A stretch of 64,000 bases of DNA from Psychrobacter aquaticus CMS 56 (GCF_000471625.1 NZ_AUSW01000006.1:1-64000), one strand, 5' to 3'; positions 37,972-48,896 are shown, counted from the first letter of the stretch. The notes: generated by a model not told the origin, from the letters alone. Numbers and translations are program-made.

Positions 37972-38134
37972 CTATAGTAATTTCAGTATAAAAATGAGTC
38001 AGCAGGACTGGAATGCTTATCTTTAAACGAGAAGGTTCGCAGCATCGAGCTGCGCAGGCACAGCAAGCCAGAAAAATTTATACCAGTTCAGCGTTGGAAT
38101 ATAATATATCTGTTTTATGTAGAATCGACTATAG
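37972..38134 (-). repeat. Dispersed repeat copy G (full length, reverse)
   Basis: This 163-bp copy is the reverse orientation of copy A, with CTATAG at both ends and GGCACAGCAAGC in the core. It fills part of the 514-bp gap between rluA and trxA, on the promoter side of both divergent genes. A TATAAT box at 38260-38265, upstream of trxA, lies outside it. Confidence 0.78.
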
Positions 38135-38378
38135 CCATCAATAAAACAAGTGACAGACAAAACATAACCTGTGTCGTTGTGTTTCGATTTATTGTGCTAA
38201 TCGTAATTGTTAAACAATTTAACCAGACTGACTCTGCTAAGCGTGAGCAAACATGTTAATATAATGGCACATTTTTACCACTTCTAAACGATTCTTTAAC
38301 CAGTCACTGGCCTATTATTAAACCAATATGAGTCTTGCTGACTGATCATAGAAATAATAAAACAAGAGAGATAAAACT

Positions 38379-38705
38379 ATGTCAGACCTTATTGTAAACA
38401 CCACCGATGCAAACTTTGACCAAGACGTATTGCAATCAGACGTGCCTGTATTGGTAGATTTTTGGGCAACTTGGTGCGGTCCTTGTAAAGCAATCGCCCC
38501 TATTTTAGAAGATCTAGCGACTGAGTACCAAGGCAAAGTTAAAATCGTCAAAGTCGATGTGGATAATAACCCACAAGCCGCCAGCCGTTTTGGTATTCGT
38601 AATATCCCAACGCTATTTGTATTTAAAGATGGCGAAAAAGTTGATTCAGTCATGGGTCTACAGCCAAAAGCTGAATTGGCCAAGGTACTAGACAAGCATT
38701 TATAA
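38379..38705 (+). CDS. trxA: Thioredoxin 1
   Basis: Thioredoxin is the cytosolic protein-disulfide reductant. The 108-residue product has the WCGPC active site (Cys33 and Cys36), the [11 protein letters not shown] segment and the cis-proline region [27 protein letters not shown] precedes the ATG. It is upstream of rho as in many Gammaproteobacteria, but a terminator and an independent rho promoter lie between them. Confidence 0.98.
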   Translation: MSDLIVNTTDANFDQDVLQSDVPVLVDFWATWCGPCKAIAPILEDLATEYQGKVKIVKVDVDNNPQAASRFGIRNIPTLFVFKDGEKVDSVMGLQPKAELAKVLDKHL

Positions 38706-38768
38706 GTTGCGCTTTGCTTGCCTTCATCAATTTTATGCGAGCATTTTATAAAAGCAACGCGATCATTG

Positions 38769-38806
38769 AAAAAGTCATTATCTAACGTAGATAGTGGCTT
38801 TTTTGC
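38769..38806 (+). terminator. Intrinsic terminator after trxA
   Basis: The stem AAAGTCATTATCT / AGATAGTGGCTTT (two G-U pairs) with an AACGT loop runs into TTTTTTGC. Confidence 0.8.
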
Positions 38807-38856
38807 TTATTTTTTATGCAAAAAACGCAATTATATGAATTTTTTGGCAAAATTTA

Positions 38857-38886
38857 TTGACAACGCCATTGTGAAGACCGTATAGT
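38857..38886 (+). promoter_or_regulatory. Sigma-70-type promoter for rho
   Basis: TTGACA at 38857-38862 and TATAGT at 38881-38886 are separated by 18 bp. Transcription should start near 38893, about 350 bases before the rho start codon, giving a long leader, as rho has in E. coli where it is autoregulated. Confidence 0.7.
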
Positions 38887-38919
38887 CTGCTGACAAGAGA
38901 AAACTAACGGTTTTCCTAA

Positions 38920-38988
38920 ATGTCTTATCGCTATTCTCCTCGTGTTTATCAACAAAAACACAATCGTCGTTATAAATACCATTGCTAA
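38920..38988 (+). CDS. Possible rho leader peptide (22 residues)
   Basis: Just inside the predicted rho transcript a 22-codon frame starts with ATG and ends with TAA. It encodes a basic, tyrosine-rich peptide starting MSYRYSPRV and ending YKYHC. E. coli rho has a leader frame, rhoL, in the same trxA-rho interval, but I see no sequence likeness beyond position and basic character. No good ribosome site precedes the ATG, so translation is uncertain; a chance open frame is the alternative. Confidence 0.4.
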   Translation: MSYRYSPRVYQQKHNRRYKYHC

Positions 38989-39242
38989 ACGAAATGACTA
39001 AACAAAATTACTGATACTGAGTTTTTGACGCAGACTCTTATGTAGCCTTTTTATCTTTATTTCTTATTACCTTGCATTGACTGATTGCAATTCGTACATA
39101 AGCTGACACGCAACATCCAAACTACATAATTTTTAGCTCTGTGCACGCATCCTCTATCGCCACACTATCGTTGTTTTAATCAATGTCGTGACTTGTGCTG
39201 CTAATGGCATCTCTCATCTGATCAATTGCTAATGACCTATCT

Positions 39243-40511
39243 ATGAATCTAACTGAATTAAAGAAAAAATCAATCGCTGAGCTACTGGCCATCTCCAAAG
39301 AAATGGGTCTTGACAACATGGCGCGTAGCCGTAAACAAGACATTATCTTTGCTATTTTAAAAACGCATGCCCGTAACGGCGAAGCCATATATGGTGACGG
39401 CGTCCTTGAGGTTCTTCCTGACGGTTTTGGCTTTTTGCGCTCATCAGAAGGCTCTTATTTGGCCGGTCCTGACGATATTTATGTCAGCCCTAGCCAAATC
39501 CGCCGTTTCAGCCTCAAAACTGGCGATAGTATTGCTGGTACGATTCGTCCGCCCAAGGATTCTGAGCGTTATTTTGCCTTATTAAAGGTTGGTGAGATCA
39601 ACTTTGACACACCAGATCGCTCACGTCATAAGCTGATCTTTGAGAACTTAACGCCGCTATTCCCTACGGAACAGTTAAAGCTGGAGCTTGGGAACGGTAC
39701 GACTGAAGATTTGACCGGTCGTATTATTGACCTCATCGCCCCGATTGGTAAAGGTCAGCGTTCTATCATTGTCGCACCGCCAAAAGCTGGTAAAACGATG
39801 CTGTTACAAACCATCGCTCAGTCGATTACTCGTAACAATCCCGAGTGTTATCTCATCGTGCTACTAATCGACGAACGTCCAGAAGAAGTCACAGAGATGG
39901 TGCGTACTGTTCGCGGTGAAGTGGTTGCCTCTACCTTTGATGAGCCGCCACAGCGTCACGTACAAGTCGCCGAAATGGTCATCGAAAAAGCCAAACGTTT
40001 GGTCGAGCACAAACAAGATGTTGTCATCCTACTTGACTCTATTACTCGTCTTGCCCGTGCTTATAACACCGTTATACCCTCTTCAGGCAAAGTGTTGACT
40101 GGTGGTTTGGATGCCAATGCTTTAGAGCGCCCAAAACGTTTCTTTGGTGCAGCACGTAACGTTGAGGAAGGCGGTAGTTTGACCATTATTGCCAGTGCGC
40201 TGATTGATACGGGCAGTAAGATGGACAGCGTTATCTTTGAAGAATTTAAAGGCACGGGTAACCAAGAAATTACGCTTGAGCGCGATTTGGCAGAAAAACG
40301 TGTTTTCCCTGCGATGAATATCAAAAAATCTGGTACACGCCGCGAAGAGCGTCTGCTGGATGAAGACAAACTGCGTAAAATTTGGATTTTACGTAAATTG
40401 CTACAGCCAATGGACGGGGTTCAAGCCACTGAATTTTTATTGGATCGCCTAAAAGAAGCGAAAACCAACGATGAGTTCTTTGAGCAGATGAAACGCAAAT
40501 CACAAAACTAA
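39243..40511 (+). CDS. rho: Transcription termination factor Rho
   Basis: Rho is the hexameric RNA-dependent ATPase that terminates transcription. The 422-residue protein shows the N-terminal helical domain, the RNA-binding cold-shock-like domain ([18 protein letters not shown], about residues 50-67), the P-loop [10 protein letters not shown] at about 178-187, the Walker B segment [16 protein letters not shown], and the Q/R loops near [10 protein letters not shown]. The long leader (from about 38893) suggests autoregulation. Confidence 0.98.
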   Translation: MNLTELKKKSIAELLAISKEMGLDNMARSRKQDIIFAILKTHARNGEAIYGDGVLEVLPDGFGFLRSSEGSYLAGPDDIYVSPSQIRRFSLKTGDSIAGTIRPPKDSERYFALLKVGEINFDTPDRSRHKLIFENLTPLFPTEQLKLELGNGTTEDLTGRIIDLIAPIGKGQRSIIVAPPKAGKTMLLQTIAQSITRNNPECYLIVLLIDERPEEVTEMVRTVRGEVVASTFDEPPQRHVQVAEMVIEKAKRLVEHKQDVVILLDSITRLARAYNTVIPSSGKVLTGGLDANALERPKRFFGAARNVEEGGSLTIIASALIDTGSKMDSVIFEEFKGTGNQEITLERDLAEKRVFPAMNIKKSGTRREERLLDEDKLRKIWILRKLLQPMDGVQATEFLLDRLKEAKTNDEFFEQMKRKSQN

Positions 40512-40593
40512 GTCAAACCTATTGCTTTTTAAGTGATTGGCTAAATATAGTGGATGAACGATAAAATATAATAGATGTACGACATTTACAATC

Positions 40594-40621
40594 AAGACCG
40601 CCTGCTGGTGGTCTTTTTTTA
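40594..40621 (+). terminator. Intrinsic terminator after rho
   Basis: The stem AAGACCGCC / GGTGGTCTT (one wobble) with a TGCT loop is followed by a T-run. Confidence 0.85.
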
Positions 40622-40661
40622 TAGCACCAAAAAAGTCACCAGTAAACGCGGTCAATTTTAC

Positions 40662-40818
40662 ATAGTGAGTTCATGATAAAAATGATACAGCGGGGAATGG
40701 TATGCTTATCTTTAAACGAGAAGTTTCGCAGACTCTCTCGGCGTAGGCACAGAAAGAAAATTTTTTGCCAGTCTCACTTTATAATGTCTTGTATCAGTTT
40801 TATTCAGTATCGGCTATA
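40662..40818 (-). repeat. Dispersed repeat copy H (reverse)
   Basis: This diverged full-length copy in reverse orientation (ATAGTGAGTTCATGATAAAA to TTCAGTATCGGCTATAT) includes the AAACGAGAA..TTTCGCAG core. It lies in the 526-bp gap between rho and the glycine-zipper gene. The rest of the gap (40819-41037) shows no gene. Confidence 0.7.
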
Positions 40819-41037
40819 TGATTAATAAAAAATAACATGAATGCTTCAATACATCGACACAGTGGAGAAACATATTTTACAAGTTGCTTGCAAAGCTTAG
40901 CGCTTTTACTACGCCTAGAAACAGTTGAATAGAGTAATATCAAAAGCAGAATAAACATACCTTGCTATCAAACTTAGATGTAAGAATATCGTCTTTTAAT
41001 TTTGATAAAACAACTTGATAACCTAACAGGTGATACT

Positions 41038-41277
41038 ATGAAATTTGCTAAAACTATCGCAATGACTGCGCTTACCAGCTCTGCTCTTATTATGGGTGGC
41101 TGCGCAGCAAGTGGCGGATTCAATAGCGGTGTGAGCAATACCGCCAAAGGTGCAGCAGCTGGCGCTGCTGCGGGTGCTCTTATCAGAAGTAAAGGCGACA
41201 GTAAAGACATCGCACGCGGTGCATTAGCTGGTGCAGCAGTCGGTGCAGGTGCAGGTTATGTTATTGATAACAACTAA
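41038..41277 (+). CDS. Small glycine-zipper envelope protein
   Basis: The 79-residue protein has a signal-like N-terminus (MKFAKTIAMTALTSSALIMGGC); the cysteine could be a lipoprotein site, although MGGC is not a standard lipobox. The rest is a Gly/Ala-rich glycine-zipper two-helix region (AAGAAAGALIRS, AAVGAGAGYVIDNN) as in outer-membrane 17-kDa/YMGG-type proteins. A TTG 36 bases upstream is open in frame, but the ATG at 41038 has AGGTGA before it. It is monocistronic with its own terminator. A role in the cell envelope is inferred. Confidence 0.85.
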   Translation: MKFAKTIAMTALTSSALIMGGCAASGGFNSGVSNTAKGAAAGAAAGALIRSKGDSKDIARGALAGAAVGAGAGYVIDNN

Positions 41278-41335
41278 ATCTTTCTACTCTGATACCATTT
41301 GACAATTGGTTGGATGGTACTAGATAAAAGATGAT

Positions 41336-41366
41336 AAAAAGCCTGCAATCAATTGCAGGCTTTTTT
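41336..41366. terminator. Bidirectional intrinsic terminator
   Basis: A perfect stem of about 14 bp (AAAAAGCCTGCAAT / ATTGCAGGCTTTTT) has a 2-base apparent loop. It separates the glycine-zipper gene from the convergent ypfJ gene. Confidence 0.88.
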
Positions 41367-41412
41367 ATGCATTTTCATTTTTTCGTGACATGCTCATAAT
41401 GCATCACTGTTT

Positions 41413-42300
41413 TTAAAGCGCACCACTAAAAGTATCACAAGATTGGATATTGCCACTTTCCAATCCACGAGTGAACCATTGAACACGCTGCTGACTGGTG
41501 CCATGCGTAAAGTTGTCAGGTACTACCGCACCGCCACTTGCTTGTGCTAAGCGATCATCACCGATTTGGCTAGCGGCATTGATGGCTTCATCGATATCAC
41601 CCGCTTCCAAGAACTGTACTCGCGCTTGATTACGCTGCGCCCAGACGCCCGCAAAACAATCAGCCTGTAGCTCTTGTAACACAGATAACTTATTGGCTTC
41701 TGCACGCGTGACTTGACGACTGGCCTCACTCACTTGCTGACTGATACCCAATAATGTCTGAACATGATGACCGACTTCATGCGAGATAACATAAGCTTGA
41801 GCAAAATCACCCGCCTTACCTTGGTTATCTTGACCACCAGAGCCTTGTTCATCGCCCACAATCCCTAGATTCTGACGCATCTCCACAAAAAACGACGTGT
41901 CCAAATAAATAGTCTGATCGCCTGGGCAGTAGAATGGGCCAGTCGCAGAGCTAGCGCTACCACAAGCTGAACTGACTTGACCATTAAAGAGAATTAATGA
42001 TGGCTCTTTGTAAGTACTGCCTGCTTCGTTGAATATTTGATGCCATACTTCTTCGGTATCGGCTAATACCACTTTCACAAACTGTGTGTCTCTATCGGTA
42101 CTGGTTGCAGGTTCAGTAGATGCGCTATCCCCACCACCGGTGACTGCTTGACCCGTTTGCAGGGCGGTCATTGGATTTACTCCAAACACCAACCACAAAA
42201 TACCTGCTATAATAATACCGCCGATACCACCGCCGATCATCTTTCCGCCGCCCTTACTGGTACGTACGTTAGAACTGCCTCGTCTGCCTTGCCATTTCAT
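41413..42300 (-). CDS. ypfJ: YpfJ-type neutral zinc metallopeptidase
   Basis: The 295-residue protein starts with MKWQGRRGSSNV, a hallmark of the YpfJ family, then one membrane helix (IGGIIIAGILWLVFGV, about 27-42). The catalytic domain has the zinc site HEVGHHV within VISHEVGHHVQ (about residues 175-185) and ends with LESGNIQSCDTF. The protein should be inner-membrane anchored with the peptidase in the periplasm. A longer frame exists upstream, but the ATG at 42300 has GAGGAA upstream. Its substrates are unknown. Confidence 0.93.
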   Translation of the reverse strand: MKWQGRRGSSNVRTSKGGGKMIGGGIGGIIIAGILWLVFGVNPMTALQTGQAVTGGGDSASTEPATSTDRDTQFVKVVLADTEEVWHQIFNEAGSTYKEPSLILFNGQVSSACGSASSATGPFYCPGDQTIYLDTSFFVEMRQNLGIVGDEQGSGGQDNQGKAGDFAQAYVISHEVGHHVQTLLGISQQVSEASRQVTRAEANKLSVLQELQADCFAGVWAQRNQARVQFLEAGDIDEAINAASQIGDDRLAQASGGAVVPDNFTHGTSQQRVQWFTRGLESGNIQSCDTFSGAL

Positions 42301-42729
42301 AATTTTATTCCTCAAACATACGATATACATCAAGAGTCGTATTGACAGTTATTCATATAATATAATTGTTAGCGCAATATCACCCGATTAGCTCGTTTCA
42401 TCACAATTGCACCTATACAAGTACTGTAGAAGATTGGCAATATCATAGAAATCAAACTTCGGAACAGCACTCTAGAGTGAGTGATGTTGTTGATTATACT
42501 TATGTTAATTCATATTTTTGTATGAGAAATTATATTAAACAGACAATCTAAAATAATTTTTTCATTTATATTGTTACTTAATTGTACGGACTATTTCTAT
42601 TTAAATAAAAAACATATAGAATGCGTGGAAGCTGAGTAGCTGTGACTAAGATGAGTTGAATTCTGAGAAATCTCGGATTTCAACCTTTGTTGCTGCTACT
42701 GCTCATTTCATTTTCCCGGAGAAAACCTT
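42301..42729. other. Divergent intergenic region of ypfJ and the acidic lipoprotein gene
   Basis: This AT-rich region of 429 bp has no convincing gene. An imperfect hairpin (GTTGAATTCTGAGA with TCTCGGATTTCAAC, about 42656-42683) lies in the presumed leader of the lipoprotein gene and might stabilise its mRNA. Promoters for both genes should lie here. Confidence 0.5.
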
Positions 42730-43101
42730 ATGAACTTAAAATTACTTGCTCTAGCTGGTATCATGACTGCAACTATGGGCCTAACTGCCTGTGACAGCAA
42801 CAAAGAAAACGCTGCTGAAGATTTATCTGACGCGCAAGAAGAAGTGACTGATGCTTCACAAGAGCTAGACCAAGCTGCTACTGAAGGCGAAGTTACTGCT
42901 GACGCTGATGCTGCTGTTGCCGGTGCTGAAGCTGAAATTGCTGCTGCTCAAGCTGCCACTGCTACTGAAGAAATGGACGCTGAAGTTCCTGTAGACGGCG
43001 CTACTACTAGCGTAGACGTAGCTAGCGAAACTCCTGCTACTGATCCTGCTGCTGTTGACGCCGCTGACGAAGTTGTAGTTGTTGAAGAACCAGCTCAGTA
43101 A
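42730..43101 (+). CDS. Acidic low-complexity lipoprotein
   Basis: The 123-residue protein has a clear lipoprotein signal peptide with the lipobox LTAC, so Cys21 becomes the acylated N-terminus. The rest is rich in Ala, Glu, Asp, Thr and Val with almost no basic residues, a highly acidic and likely disordered chain (DLSDAQEEVTDASQELDQAA recalls a short amphipathic helix). It would be exported and processed by Lgt, LspA and Lnt; lgt and lnt are both in this window. GGAGAAAA precedes the ATG. The function is unknown. Confidence 0.85.
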   Translation: MNLKLLALAGIMTATMGLTACDSNKENAAEDLSDAQEEVTDASQELDQAATEGEVTADADAAVAGAEAEIAAAQAATATEEMDAEVPVDGATTSVDVASETPATDPAAVDAADEVVVVEEPAQ

Positions 43102-43132
43102 TTTTATTGCTTAAGCAATAAATATACTGTAG

Positions 43133-43163
43133 TAAAAAAAGAGAGCTTTTGCTCTCTTTTTTT
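43133..43163 (+). terminator. Intrinsic terminator after the lipoprotein gene
   Basis: The stem AAAAAAGAGAGC / GCTCTCTTTTTT with a TTTT loop is followed by more T. Confidence 0.9.
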
Positions 43164-43304
43164 ATGTTTGTCATTTATGATTTCAAATAACATAACCTAA
43201 TTACTAACGTCATTTTCACATTTTTAATTAAAAGGGAAAACGTGTGTCTGTATGACATTGATTAAGCCTAATCAGTTTGACACAGCTAACCATATTTTTT
43301 GAAA

Positions 43305-43320
43305 TTAGGGCGTGTCCTCA
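43305..43320 (+). mobile_element. Solitary end of the 16.1-kb MITE-like element
   Basis: TTAGGGCGTGTCCTCA matches the 16094-16109 end at 15 of 16 bases. The preceding TTAG fits a YTAR target. No partner end is found before ihfA, and the interior after it does not match the other copy, so it is a relic or the end of a different element. Confidence 0.6.
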
Positions 43321-43359
43321 ATCTGAACGAAAACGACAATACTGACACGTAAATTTATC

Positions 43360-43659
43360 TTAGGTATCAAATAAACGCTCATCAACCTTTTGACGAAATT
43401 TTTGCCCAGTTTTGAAAGTCACCACACGACGTGCAGAAACCGCAACAGGCTCTCCTGTCTTGGGGTTACGACCTGGACGACTATTTTTGTCTTTTAGCTC
43501 AAAGTTACCAAACCCTGAGAGCTTAATTTCTTTGCCATCGATCAAACTTTCTGACAATTCATCAAAAAAGTTTTCTACCAGACAACGACCTTCTTGGCGT
43601 GTTAGGTTAAGATGACTCATCAAATGCTCAATCATGTCAGATTTGGTTAAGGTGTTCAC
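43360..43659 (-). CDS. ihfA: Integration host factor subunit alpha
   Basis: IhfA pairs with IhfB to bend DNA at specific sites. The 99-residue protein is of the HU/IHF fold: the N-terminal helices ([13 protein letters not shown]) and the DNA-intercalating arm [13 protein letters not shown] with Pro near residue 64. The order pheS-pheT-ihfA is the classical one. Here a 229-bp gap and a promoter candidate precede ihfA, so it can be expressed apart from pheT. Confidence 0.97.
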   Translation of the reverse strand: MNTLTKSDMIEHLMSHLNLTRQEGRCLVENFFDELSESLIDGKEIKLSGFGNFELKDKNSRPGRNPKTGEPVAVSARRVVTFKTGQKFRQKVDERLFDT

Positions 43660-43728
43660 AGTACGACTCCTATGCTATGTCGTGATGTCTCATATTATGG
43701 TTTAGCGGTATGAGGATGACTGTTGATT

Positions 43729-43757
43729 ATTATAAAGGTTTTTTACCCTCTTTTTAA
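43729..43757 (-). promoter_or_regulatory. Candidate promoter for ihfA
   Basis: On the minus strand TTAAAA (43757-43752) and TATAAT (43734-43729) are 17 bp apart, about 70 bases from the ihfA start. The -10 box is perfect but the -35 box is weak. Confidence 0.45.
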
Positions 43758-43888
43758 CAAAGACTGCATTAAAATCCTTTATTAATAATTACTTAGCATA
43801 CTCTACCAATAACAATTCCTATAAAAAGCAATGCTCTGTAAGCCAGATCAAAAGACTACAGAGCATTATGTGTTGTCAATACTAAATT

Positions 43889-46306
43889 TTAGCTGTCACG
43901 CAGTTGCGCGCCGTGCTGGTCAACCAGTGCTCGTACAACGTTATCAGTCGCAGTTTTTACGGCTTCGTCAGACAACGTTTGCGTACTTTCTTGCCATATT
44001 AATGCAAAGGCTAACGAACGCTGACCTGCGGGTACTTTGTTACCTTGATAAACATCAAATAACCATAAATTGGTCAACAGTTTCCCAGCAGCCGCACGCA
44101 TAGTCGATGTCAGTGTCTGTAAACTGATGTCGCTATCTACCAAGATAGCAATATCGCGGCGAACTTGTGGAAATTTGCTTGGCGTGGTGATTGCATGCTG
44201 CTCACGGGCAAGCGCTAACAATGGTGCAAGTGACAATTGAGCGACCCAAGTGGCTGGTAAGTCTAATTGCTTGGCAGTATTAGGATGTAATTGTCCCAGC
44301 CAACCGATATATTCATCATCGATATACAATTTGGCACTTTGGCCTGGGTGCAAAAAGGTCAGCCCACTGCGCTCATAGCGGATACGTACGTTATCAATTT
44401 GCGCTGGTAACAGCTGCTCAATATCATGTTTTAAGTCATAAAAATCTAGCGCACGGTTTTGATAGGCTTGTTCGTCCCATATATCACCAACTGCCACCAA
44501 AGCGATGCTTGGCGTTTGTACCAACTCGCTAATACTTTGTCCGACAAAGCTAAGGCCCGTCTCAAAAAAACGTACGCGCGGCTGCTGACGGTTTAAATTA
44601 TACTGTACACATGGCAATAAGCTTGACAGCAGAGTACGGCGCATTACGGCTAAATCGCTAGAAATAGGATTTGCCAGTGCCAGGACTTTTCCTAGCGCAT
44701 CATCATCCAGCAAGGCTTCTATTTTGGCATCACTAAAGCTGAAGCTAATCGCTTCCATATAACCATTATCGACTAATGCCAGCTTCATTTCGTGAGTTAG
44801 ATCTGCGGTATCATCATAATCCATGCTCACTTGCAGGTGTGGCAAGACGCTTGGGATATTGTCGTAGCCATAGATACGCGCAATTTCTTCAATGAGGTCT
44901 TCTTTGATGCTCATATCAAAGCGATAAGATGGTGGCTTGCAAACAAGTGCCTCGCTTTGTTGCTCTACCTCAAAGCCCAATTGAGTCAAGATACGCACCA
45001 TCTCTGATGGGTCAATTTCAATCCCGATGACATCACGTACTTTAGCGATTGGCAACGCGATTGGCGCACGTTTCGGTAAGTGCTCAAGGTTTTCGACCGC
45101 TACTATCTGACCAGCTTGGCCACCCATGATGCTAGTGATTAAATTACAAGCTCGTGCCAGTGCTATTTTTGGCAACTCAAAATCGACCCCACGCTCAAAA
45201 CGCTGTGAGGCATCGGTATGCAGTCCAAAACGGCGTGCGCGCGCAGCAATAGCAAGTTGGTCAAAAAAGGCGCTTTCTAACAAGATGTTAGTTGTACTGT
45301 CAGTAATACTACTGCGCTGACCACCCATGATACCTGCAAGGGCAAGTGCACCTTCATCATCAGCGATAACCAACTCATCGCCAGTCAGCGTAATAGTTTG
45401 CTCATTAAGCAAGGTAATGGTTTCATCTGGCTGTGCCAAACGTACCACAATATCGCCTTTGATCTTATCAGCATCAAACGCATGTAATGGTTGACCTAAC
45501 TCCATCAGCACATAATTGGTCACATCAACTAAGAAGTTATGCGAACGTAATCCCGACTGAACCAACGCATCTTGCATCCATTTTGGCGTATCGATGCTAC
45601 GATCAATATCACTAATTGACTGCAATAAATAACGAGGACACGCTTCTACTGCACTCACTGTCACCGCTGGTATCGCGCCGTTATCAACGACGGCTACATT
45701 ATCAGCGACTTCTGGCATTTGCATAGATAAGTCATTAATGACTGAGATCTCGCGAGCAATACCGCGGACGCTAAAACAATCGCCACGATTTGGCGTGATC
45801 GAGATATCGAGTATCTGATTGTCTAATCCTAAGTATTCACGGATATCTTTACCAATTGGCGCATCTTCAGGTAATTCAAGCAAACCATCAATGTTATCCA
45901 CCAAATCAATTTCAGAAGCACCGCACAGCATACCGTTAGAGGCAACACCGCGCAGCTTGCTTTTCTTAATTTTGAAACCTGTCTCTTTATTACTGGCATC
46001 ATCACTCGGCAATACTGCACCAACGGTGGCAACTGGCACTTTCATACCGACCGTCACATTAGGCGCACCGCAAACAATTTGTAACGGCTCAGCATCGCCG
46101 ATATTTACTTGCGTAACGCGCAACTTATCCGCATCTGGATGCAGCTCGACGCTGATGACTTCACCAACGACCACACCACTAAAGGCACGAGCAACCGCAT
46201 AACGATCGTCAATCTCTAACCCTGCCATGGTTAACTGTTCAGCCAATTGCTCACTGGTATTCTTGGGATTTACCCATTGACGTAACCATTGTTCGCTAAT
46301 TTTCAT
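43889..46306 (-). CDS. pheT: Phenylalanyl-tRNA synthetase beta subunit
   Basis: The 805-residue beta subunit pairs with PheS in the (alpha-beta)2 enzyme. Domains in order: B1 and the EMAP-like tRNA-binding domain (about 1-150), B3/B4 (about 210-390), B5 (about 400-470), the class II-like core B6/B7 and the ferredoxin-fold anticodon domain B8 (about 712-805, KFPQVRRDIAILVDSDI). The length is standard. It follows pheS by 81 bases on the same strand. Confidence 0.97.
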   Translation of the reverse strand: MKISEQWLRQWVNPKNTSEQLAEQLTMAGLEIDDRYAVARAFSGVVVGEVISVELHPDADKLRVTQVNIGDAEPLQIVCGAPNVTVGMKVPVATVGAVLPSDDASNKETGFKIKKSKLRGVASNGMLCGASEIDLVDNIDGLLELPEDAPIGKDIREYLGLDNQILDISITPNRGDCFSVRGIAREISVINDLSMQMPEVADNVAVVDNGAIPAVTVSAVEACPRYLLQSISDIDRSIDTPKWMQDALVQSGLRSHNFLVDVTNYVLMELGQPLHAFDADKIKGDIVVRLAQPDETITLLNEQTITLTGDELVIADDEGALALAGIMGGQRSSITDSTTNILLESAFFDQLAIAARARRFGLHTDASQRFERGVDFELPKIALARACNLITSIMGGQAGQIVAVENLEHLPKRAPIALPIAKVRDVIGIEIDPSEMVRILTQLGFEVEQQSEALVCKPPSYRFDMSIKEDLIEEIARIYGYDNIPSVLPHLQVSMDYDDTADLTHEMKLALVDNGYMEAISFSFSDAKIEALLDDDALGKVLALANPISSDLAVMRRTLLSSLLPCVQYNLNRQQPRVRFFETGLSFVGQSISELVQTPSIALVAVGDIWDEQAYQNRALDFYDLKHDIEQLLPAQIDNVRIRYERSGLTFLHPGQSAKLYIDDEYIGWLGQLHPNTAKQLDLPATWVAQLSLAPLLALAREQHAITTPSKFPQVRRDIAILVDSDISLQTLTSTMRAAAGKLLTNLWLFDVYQGNKVPAGQRSLAFALIWQESTQTLSDEAVKTATDNVVRALVDQHGAQLRDS

Positions 46307-46387
46307 AAATATCTCGGATCAGAATTTTATAATAAAGATTTTGGAGTAAAGGTAGTCGTATGCATATTAACAACCGAAAGCGACAAT

Positions 46388-47737
<1,350 letters not shown>

Positions 47738-47756
47738 CATATTAAAATTAATACTA

Positions 47757-47790
47757 TAAAAAAAGCCACCGACCAGCGGTAGCTTTTATT
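47757..47790 (-). terminator. Intrinsic terminator after rplT
   Basis: The stem AAAGCTACCGC / GCGGTGGCTTT-type pairing on the minus strand (one wobble) is followed by TTTTTTTATAG. It ends the rpmI-rplT unit ahead of pheS. Confidence 0.75.
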
Positions 47791-47873
47791 AATATCATAC
47801 TATTAATCAATATTAGTCCTATCCATCTAGATAACTGCTTAAAGAAGCGTGATACCTAAAGGACGGTTAATAT

Positions 47874-48230
47874 TTAGGCCAATTCCGCTTTTGCTTTTTC
47901 GACCAATGCGGTGAAAGTCGCTGCATCATGCATAGCGATGTCAGCAAGTACGCGACGATCGATTGCGATGTTAGCTTTTTTCATGCCATTGATAAAGCGG
48001 CTATAGCTTAAGCCGTTTAAGCGTGCACCAGCATTGATACGTGCAATCCAAAGACGACGGAAAGTACGTTTTTTGTTGCGACGGTCACGATAAGCATATT
48101 GACCAGCTTTGGTCACTGCCTGTACCGCTACGCGGTAAACACGTGAACGGGCACCGTAGTAGCCTTTTGCGCGTTTTAGGATTTTTTTGTGACGACGATT
48201 CGCCTGTACACCACGTTTTACACGGGCCAT
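47874..48230 (-). CDS. rplT: 50S ribosomal protein L20
   Basis: L20 binds 23S rRNA and is essential for early 50S assembly. The 118-residue protein starts [20 protein letters not shown] and has the conserved [13 protein letters not shown] and [20 protein letters not shown] segments at the standard length. It follows rpmI by 150 bases on the same strand. In E. coli L20 represses its own operon by binding the mRNA; no such site can be recognised here by eye. Confidence 0.98.
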   Translation of the reverse strand: MARVKRGVQANRRHKKILKRAKGYYGARSRVYRVAVQAVTKAGQYAYRDRRNKKRTFRRLWIARINAGARLNGLSYSRFINGMKKANIAIDRRVLADIAMHDAATFTALVEKAKAELA

Positions 48231-48380
48231 AAATTACTCCAAGATTTCTTTAATTACTGTTAAACGAATCACGATGTCATTGAATAATAGACATCGTTAT
48301 CAGATTGCAAAGTCAGATGTTTTTAATTCAGTCGCTATTCATTAAACAGCGCTTAATTAAAGATAAATGACGATAGCCTA

Positions 48381-48578
48381 CTAGATGTATGGGCACATAC
48401 GACGAACTGCTGCTTCGTCAGACTTGTCCACCATCTTTAGACCGCGCAACTGGCGAATACGCTTAGCTGATTTCTTGGTCAAGATATGGCTTTTGAATGC
48501 TTGCTTACGCTTAAAGCCGTTCGCTGTTTTTTTGAAGCGTTTAGCTGCACCGCTTCTGGTTTTCATCTTAACTTTCAT
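48381..48578 (-). CDS. rpmI: 50S ribosomal protein L35
   Basis: The 65-residue protein has the L35 pattern [16 protein letters not shown], the Lys/Arg-rich middle [16 protein letters not shown] and a C-terminal RRMCPYI. It is the first gene of the rpmI-rplT unit. The gene normally upstream, infC, is absent; instead there is a gap of 497 bp with a promoter and a repeat copy before hisIE on the other strand. Confidence 0.97.
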   Translation of the reverse strand: MKVKMKTRSGAAKRFKKTANGFKRKQAFKSHILTKKSAKRIRQLRGLKMVDKSDEAAVRRMCPYI

Positions 48579-48689
48579 GATGATTTGCCTCTTTGTCTTT
48601 GATAGAACCTGGTCGTCAAATAGTCAATAACGGATAGTGGCTATAAAAACAAGCCCTAAACCTCTATTTGCCTCGAGGTGGGAGGCGCT

Positions 48690-48719
48690 ATTTTAGCAGA
48701 TAGTGCGCTGTTTTGCCAA
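48690..48719 (-). promoter_or_regulatory. Candidate promoter for rpmI-rplT
   Basis: On the minus strand TTGGCA (48719-48714) and TAAAAT (48695-48690) are 18 bp apart, about 110 bases before rpmI. A short GC-rich hairpin (GCCTC/GAGGC) lies downstream of it in the leader. This would explain expression without infC upstream. Confidence 0.5.
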
Positions 48720-48896
48720 GGAAACTTTTATTCCTAGCCAAGTAAACAACAACTATAATAATCTAGCAGTAAAAGCTATCTTAATAAACTTTGCCATCAA
48801 AATTGTCATCGAGTTGCAGATTCTCTCCCAAATAGATTGAATGTCAGCTTAAGCTATGTTTAAGTATAAGATGGACTATGAGACAAGCCAAACGCT

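Noticed and set aside
42366..42551. 61-codon plus-strand frame in the ypfJ/lipoprotein gap
   Set aside because: Begins with a non-ATG codon without a ribosome site, in AT-rich DNA; composition unlike a real protein.
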